Source: an uncultured Collinsella sp. (GTDB taxonomy: Bacteria > Actinomycetota > Coriobacteriia > Coriobacteriales > Coriobacteriaceae). From it: a stretch of 40,210 nucleotides of DNA. The notes below the pieces were generated by a model, which did no database searches, was not told the origin of the DNA, and saw only the letters and a list, made by a program, of their open reading frames with translations. The stretch lies in NCBI GenBank assembly GCA_959602875.1, contig CAUGVQ010000006.1, positions 1 through 40,210 of the forward strand, read 5' to 3'. Below are positions 38,299 to 40,210 of this stretch, in pieces. Positions within the stretch are counted from its first letter, which is position 1. The number at the start of each line of letters is the position of its first letter. The position numbers and the translations under genes are program-made.

Positions 38299-40210
38299 CT
38301 ACTCGTTGTCGCCTGCGGTCATTTGCGTAGCCGAGAGCCCAGAGGCGGCATCCGCCTCGGTTGCGGCGCGCGCGTCGGGCCAGACCCAGTCGGTAAAGGC
38401 GGGGTGATCGTAGCCCTCCTCCACGGCAAAGCGGAAGGCCTCCTCACGGAAGGCGTCCCATGCCTCGGCCTGCGCGGCGTGCGCAGAGGTGCCGGCGGCG
38501 GCATCCGTCAGGCGCAGGGCCTCGGCCGCGAGCGCCCAGCGGTCCATGTCGTTCAGGCGCAGCATATCGAACGGCGTGGTCGTGGAGCCCTTCTCCTCGT
38601 AGCCGTGCACGCACCATGCGTCGTGGCCCGGGCGCGCCCAGATGAGGCGGCGGATAGTGCCCGCGTAGGCGTGGAAGCAGAAAAGGACGGGCTTGGAGCC
38701 GTCGCCGAAGAACTCGACGAAGCGCTCGTCGGAAATGGCGCGGTCGTTCTCGCAGGCGTTCTGAATCTTGAGGAGATCAACCACGTTCACAAACCAGACC
38801 TTGATACCCTGCTCGCGAAGAAGGTCGACTGCGGCGAGCGCCTCGAGCGTGGGCACGTCACCGCAGGTGGCGATCACAAGGTTCGCCTCGTCGAGCGAGG
38901 ACGCGGTGGACGCCCACTTCCAACCGGCAAGGCCCTCTTCAAGCTCGGCCTTTGCGTCGTCGACCGTGATGAACGTGGGCGCAGGCTGCTTGCCGCAGAA
39001 GATGGCGTTCACGCAGTCGGTCGAGGTGTAGGCACGCTCGGCAACCGCAAGCGCCATGTTGGCGTCGCAGGGATAGTAGGCGTTCACGATGTGCGTGTCA
39101 TTGGCCTTGTTGAGGAGCAGGTCGATAAAGCCCGGGTCCTGATGGCTGAAGCCGTTGTGGTCCTGGCGCCAGACATGGCTCGACAGCAGGATGTTGAGGC
39201 CGGCGATGGGTGCGCGCCACGGAATCTCACGCTTGGTGGCCTCGAGCCACTTGCAGTGCTGGTTCACCATGGAGTCGACCACGTGCACGAAGCTCTCGTA
39301 GCTCGACCAGACGCCGTGGCGGCCGGTGAGCACGTACGCCTCGAGGAAGCCCTCGCACTGATGCTCCGAGAGCTGCTCGATCACCTTGCCCTGGGGGGCC
39401 AGCAGCTCATCGTTGGCCTCGTCGGCATAGGCGTCGCCCGCCTCCCACTGCTTCTTGGTGACCTGATAGGCGTCCTGCAGGCGGTTCGAGGCGGTCTCAT
39501 CCGGGCCGAAGATGCGGAAGTTCTCGGGGTTTGCGGCGAGCACGTCTGCCGTATAGGCGCCAAAGACGCGGGCCGCCTCAGTCTGGCCGTAGCCGTGGCC
39601 GCGCTCGGCAACGGGCACCTCGTGGGCGTGGATGTTGGGAAGGTTGAGGTCCTCACGCACGCGGCCGCCGTTGGCGTTGGGGTTGGCGCCAATGCGCAGA
39701 TTACCCTTAGGCATCCAGTCCGTTACCTCGGGACGAATCTTGCCCTCGGGGGTGAAGAGCTCCTCGGGACCGTAGGAGCGCAACCAGTCGCGCAACACGC
39801 GGAAGTGCTCGTGGGTGTCCTTGGCGCTCGCCAGCGGCACCTGATGCGCGCGCCAAGAGTCCTCGGTCTTCTTGCCGTCGATGATCTTGGGGCAGGTCCA
39901 ACCCTTGGGCGTGCGGAACACGATCATCGGGTAGACCGGGCGCGTGACCTCCTCGCCCGCCGCGAGCTGCGCGGCGGCACGCTCCTTGATGGTGCAGATC
40001 TTGCCGAAGACCTCCTCCAGCAGCGCTGCGAAGCGCGCGTGGATGGACGCGTGGCTCTCGTCATCAAACCCGGCGACGAAGATGTGCGGTTCGTAGCCCA
40101 TGCCCTCGAAGAACTTGGTGAGCTCCTCGTCGCTGATGCGCGCGAGGATAGTGGGGTTGGCGATCTTGTAGCCGTTGAGGTGCAGGATCGGCAGCACGAT
40201 GCCGTCGGTC
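38299..40210 (-). CDS. xfp: Phosphoketolase (Xfp), N-terminus beyond window
   Basis: The C-terminal 636 or so residues of a protein usually near 800 long; the reading frame stays open to the right edge. It cleaves xylulose-5-P (and often fructose-6-P) to acetyl-P with thiamine diphosphate. Family segments seen are VLPILHLNGYKIANPTIL at the edge, FRTPKGWTCP, DWMPKGNLRIGANPNANGG, VFGPDE-like FRIFGPDETASNRL, SYESFVHVVDSM and RQDHNGFSHQDPGFID. The C-terminus has an unusual Ala/Thr-rich tail. The N-terminal ThDP-binding part lies outside and cannot be judged. It points to fermentative sugar metabolism with a pentose-phosphate or bifid-type shunt. Confidence 0.96.
   Translation of the reverse strand, partial: TDGIVLPILHLNGYKIANPTILARISDEELTKFFEGMGYEPHIFVAGFDDESHASIHARFAALLEEVFGKICTIKERAAAQLAAGEEVTRPVYPMIVFRTPKGWTCPKIIDGKKTEDSWRAHQVPLASAKDTHEHFRVLRDWLRSYGPEELFTPEGKIRPEVTDWMPKGNLRIGANPNANGGRVREDLNLPNIHAHEVPVAERGHGYGQTEAARVFGAYTADVLAANPENFRIFGPDETASNRLQDAYQVTKKQWEAGDAYADEANDELLAPQGKVIEQLSEHQCEGFLEAYVLTGRHGVWSSYESFVHVVDSMVNQHCKWLEATKREIPWRAPIAGLNILLSSHVWRQDHNGFSHQDPGFIDLLLNKANDTHIVNAYYPCDANMALAVAERAYTSTDCVNAIFCGKQPAPTFITVDDAKAELEEGLAGWKWASTASSLDEANLVIATCGDVPTLEALAAVDLLREQGIKVWFVNVVDLLKIQNACENDRAISDERFVEFFGDGSKPVLFCFHAYAGTIRRLIWARPGHDAWCVHGYEEKGSTTTPFDMLRLNDMDRWALAAEALRLTDAAAGTSAHAAQAEAWDAFREEAFRFAVEEGYDHPAFTDWVWPDARAATEADAASGLSATQMTAGDNE

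Noticed and set aside
1..40210. CRISPR arrays, prophage genes, integrases, transposases or rRNA
   Set aside because: No regularly spaced repeats, phage structural motifs, DDE or tyrosine-recombinase motifs, or rRNA sequence were seen.

Overview
The window reads as chromosomal DNA from a high-GC, anaerobic gut actinobacterium of the class Coriobacteriia, most likely Collinsella or a close relative. This is inference from gene content: an Nramp-related magnesium-type transporter of the kind known from Eggerthella, a phosphoketolase, a GlcT-type PTS attenuator, a C45-type amide hydrolase, and many anchored envelope proteins with Ala/Glu-rich tails. No prophage, insertion sequence or CRISPR array is visible. 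Almost all of it is ordinary chromosome. The one patch that looks accessory is small, AT-richer and sits beside tRNA-Arg (about 21.7-22.8 kb).

Layout. 1-110: the 3' part of tRNA-Gln and a shared terminator. 0.13-2.3 kb: cstA, with a promoter-proximal leader that holds a 14-codon Ile-rich ORF, two competing hairpins and a terminator-like hairpin. 2.3-4.7 kb: an OatA-like acyltransferase fused to an SGNH domain. 4.8-8.2 kb: an operon of a PRC/MgtE_N/CBS membrane protein and an Nramp-related transporter, behind a structured leader. 8.2-11.1 kb: two aligned polysaccharide deacetylase paralogues, one intact and one lacking its metal ligands. 11.2-13.1 kb: PRC-barrel, YtxH and cyanophycin-synthetase-N-like genes. 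13.2-15.5 kb: CNNM/CorC and hemolysin III proteins. 15.7-20.1 kb: a GH4 6-phospho-beta-glucosidase / NagB / EIIC operon with a divergent RpiR regulator, probably for a chitobiose-like sugar. 20.2-21.4 kb: a DUF362 double-ferredoxin protein. 21.6-22.7 kb: tRNA-Arg, a toxin-antitoxin-like pair and an unknown gene. 22.8-25.3 kb: an M19 dipeptidase and serS. 25.4-28.3 kb: two unknown membrane proteins, then bioY and an SPFH protein. 28.4-31.8 kb: a glucose-family EIICBA with its own BglG-type antiterminator and a textbook RAT/terminator switch. 31.9-34.3 kb: a small membrane protein, glyA and proC. 34.4-36.5 kb: a membrane-anchored C45-type hydrolase and a membrane protein. 36.5-38.1 kb: an M32 carboxypeptidase. 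38.3 kb to the right edge: a phosphoketolase cut off at its N-terminus.

The most interesting signals are the cstA leader, the pairing of an MgtE-like sensor that has lost the canonical pore motif with a DAGG/APW Nramp-related transporter, the dead deacetylase next to its live twin, and a free-standing HxxEH protein resembling the N-domain of cyanophycin synthetase. Coding starts were set by ribosome-binding sites read from the sequence. Functions are family-level recognitions, and no database search was possible.
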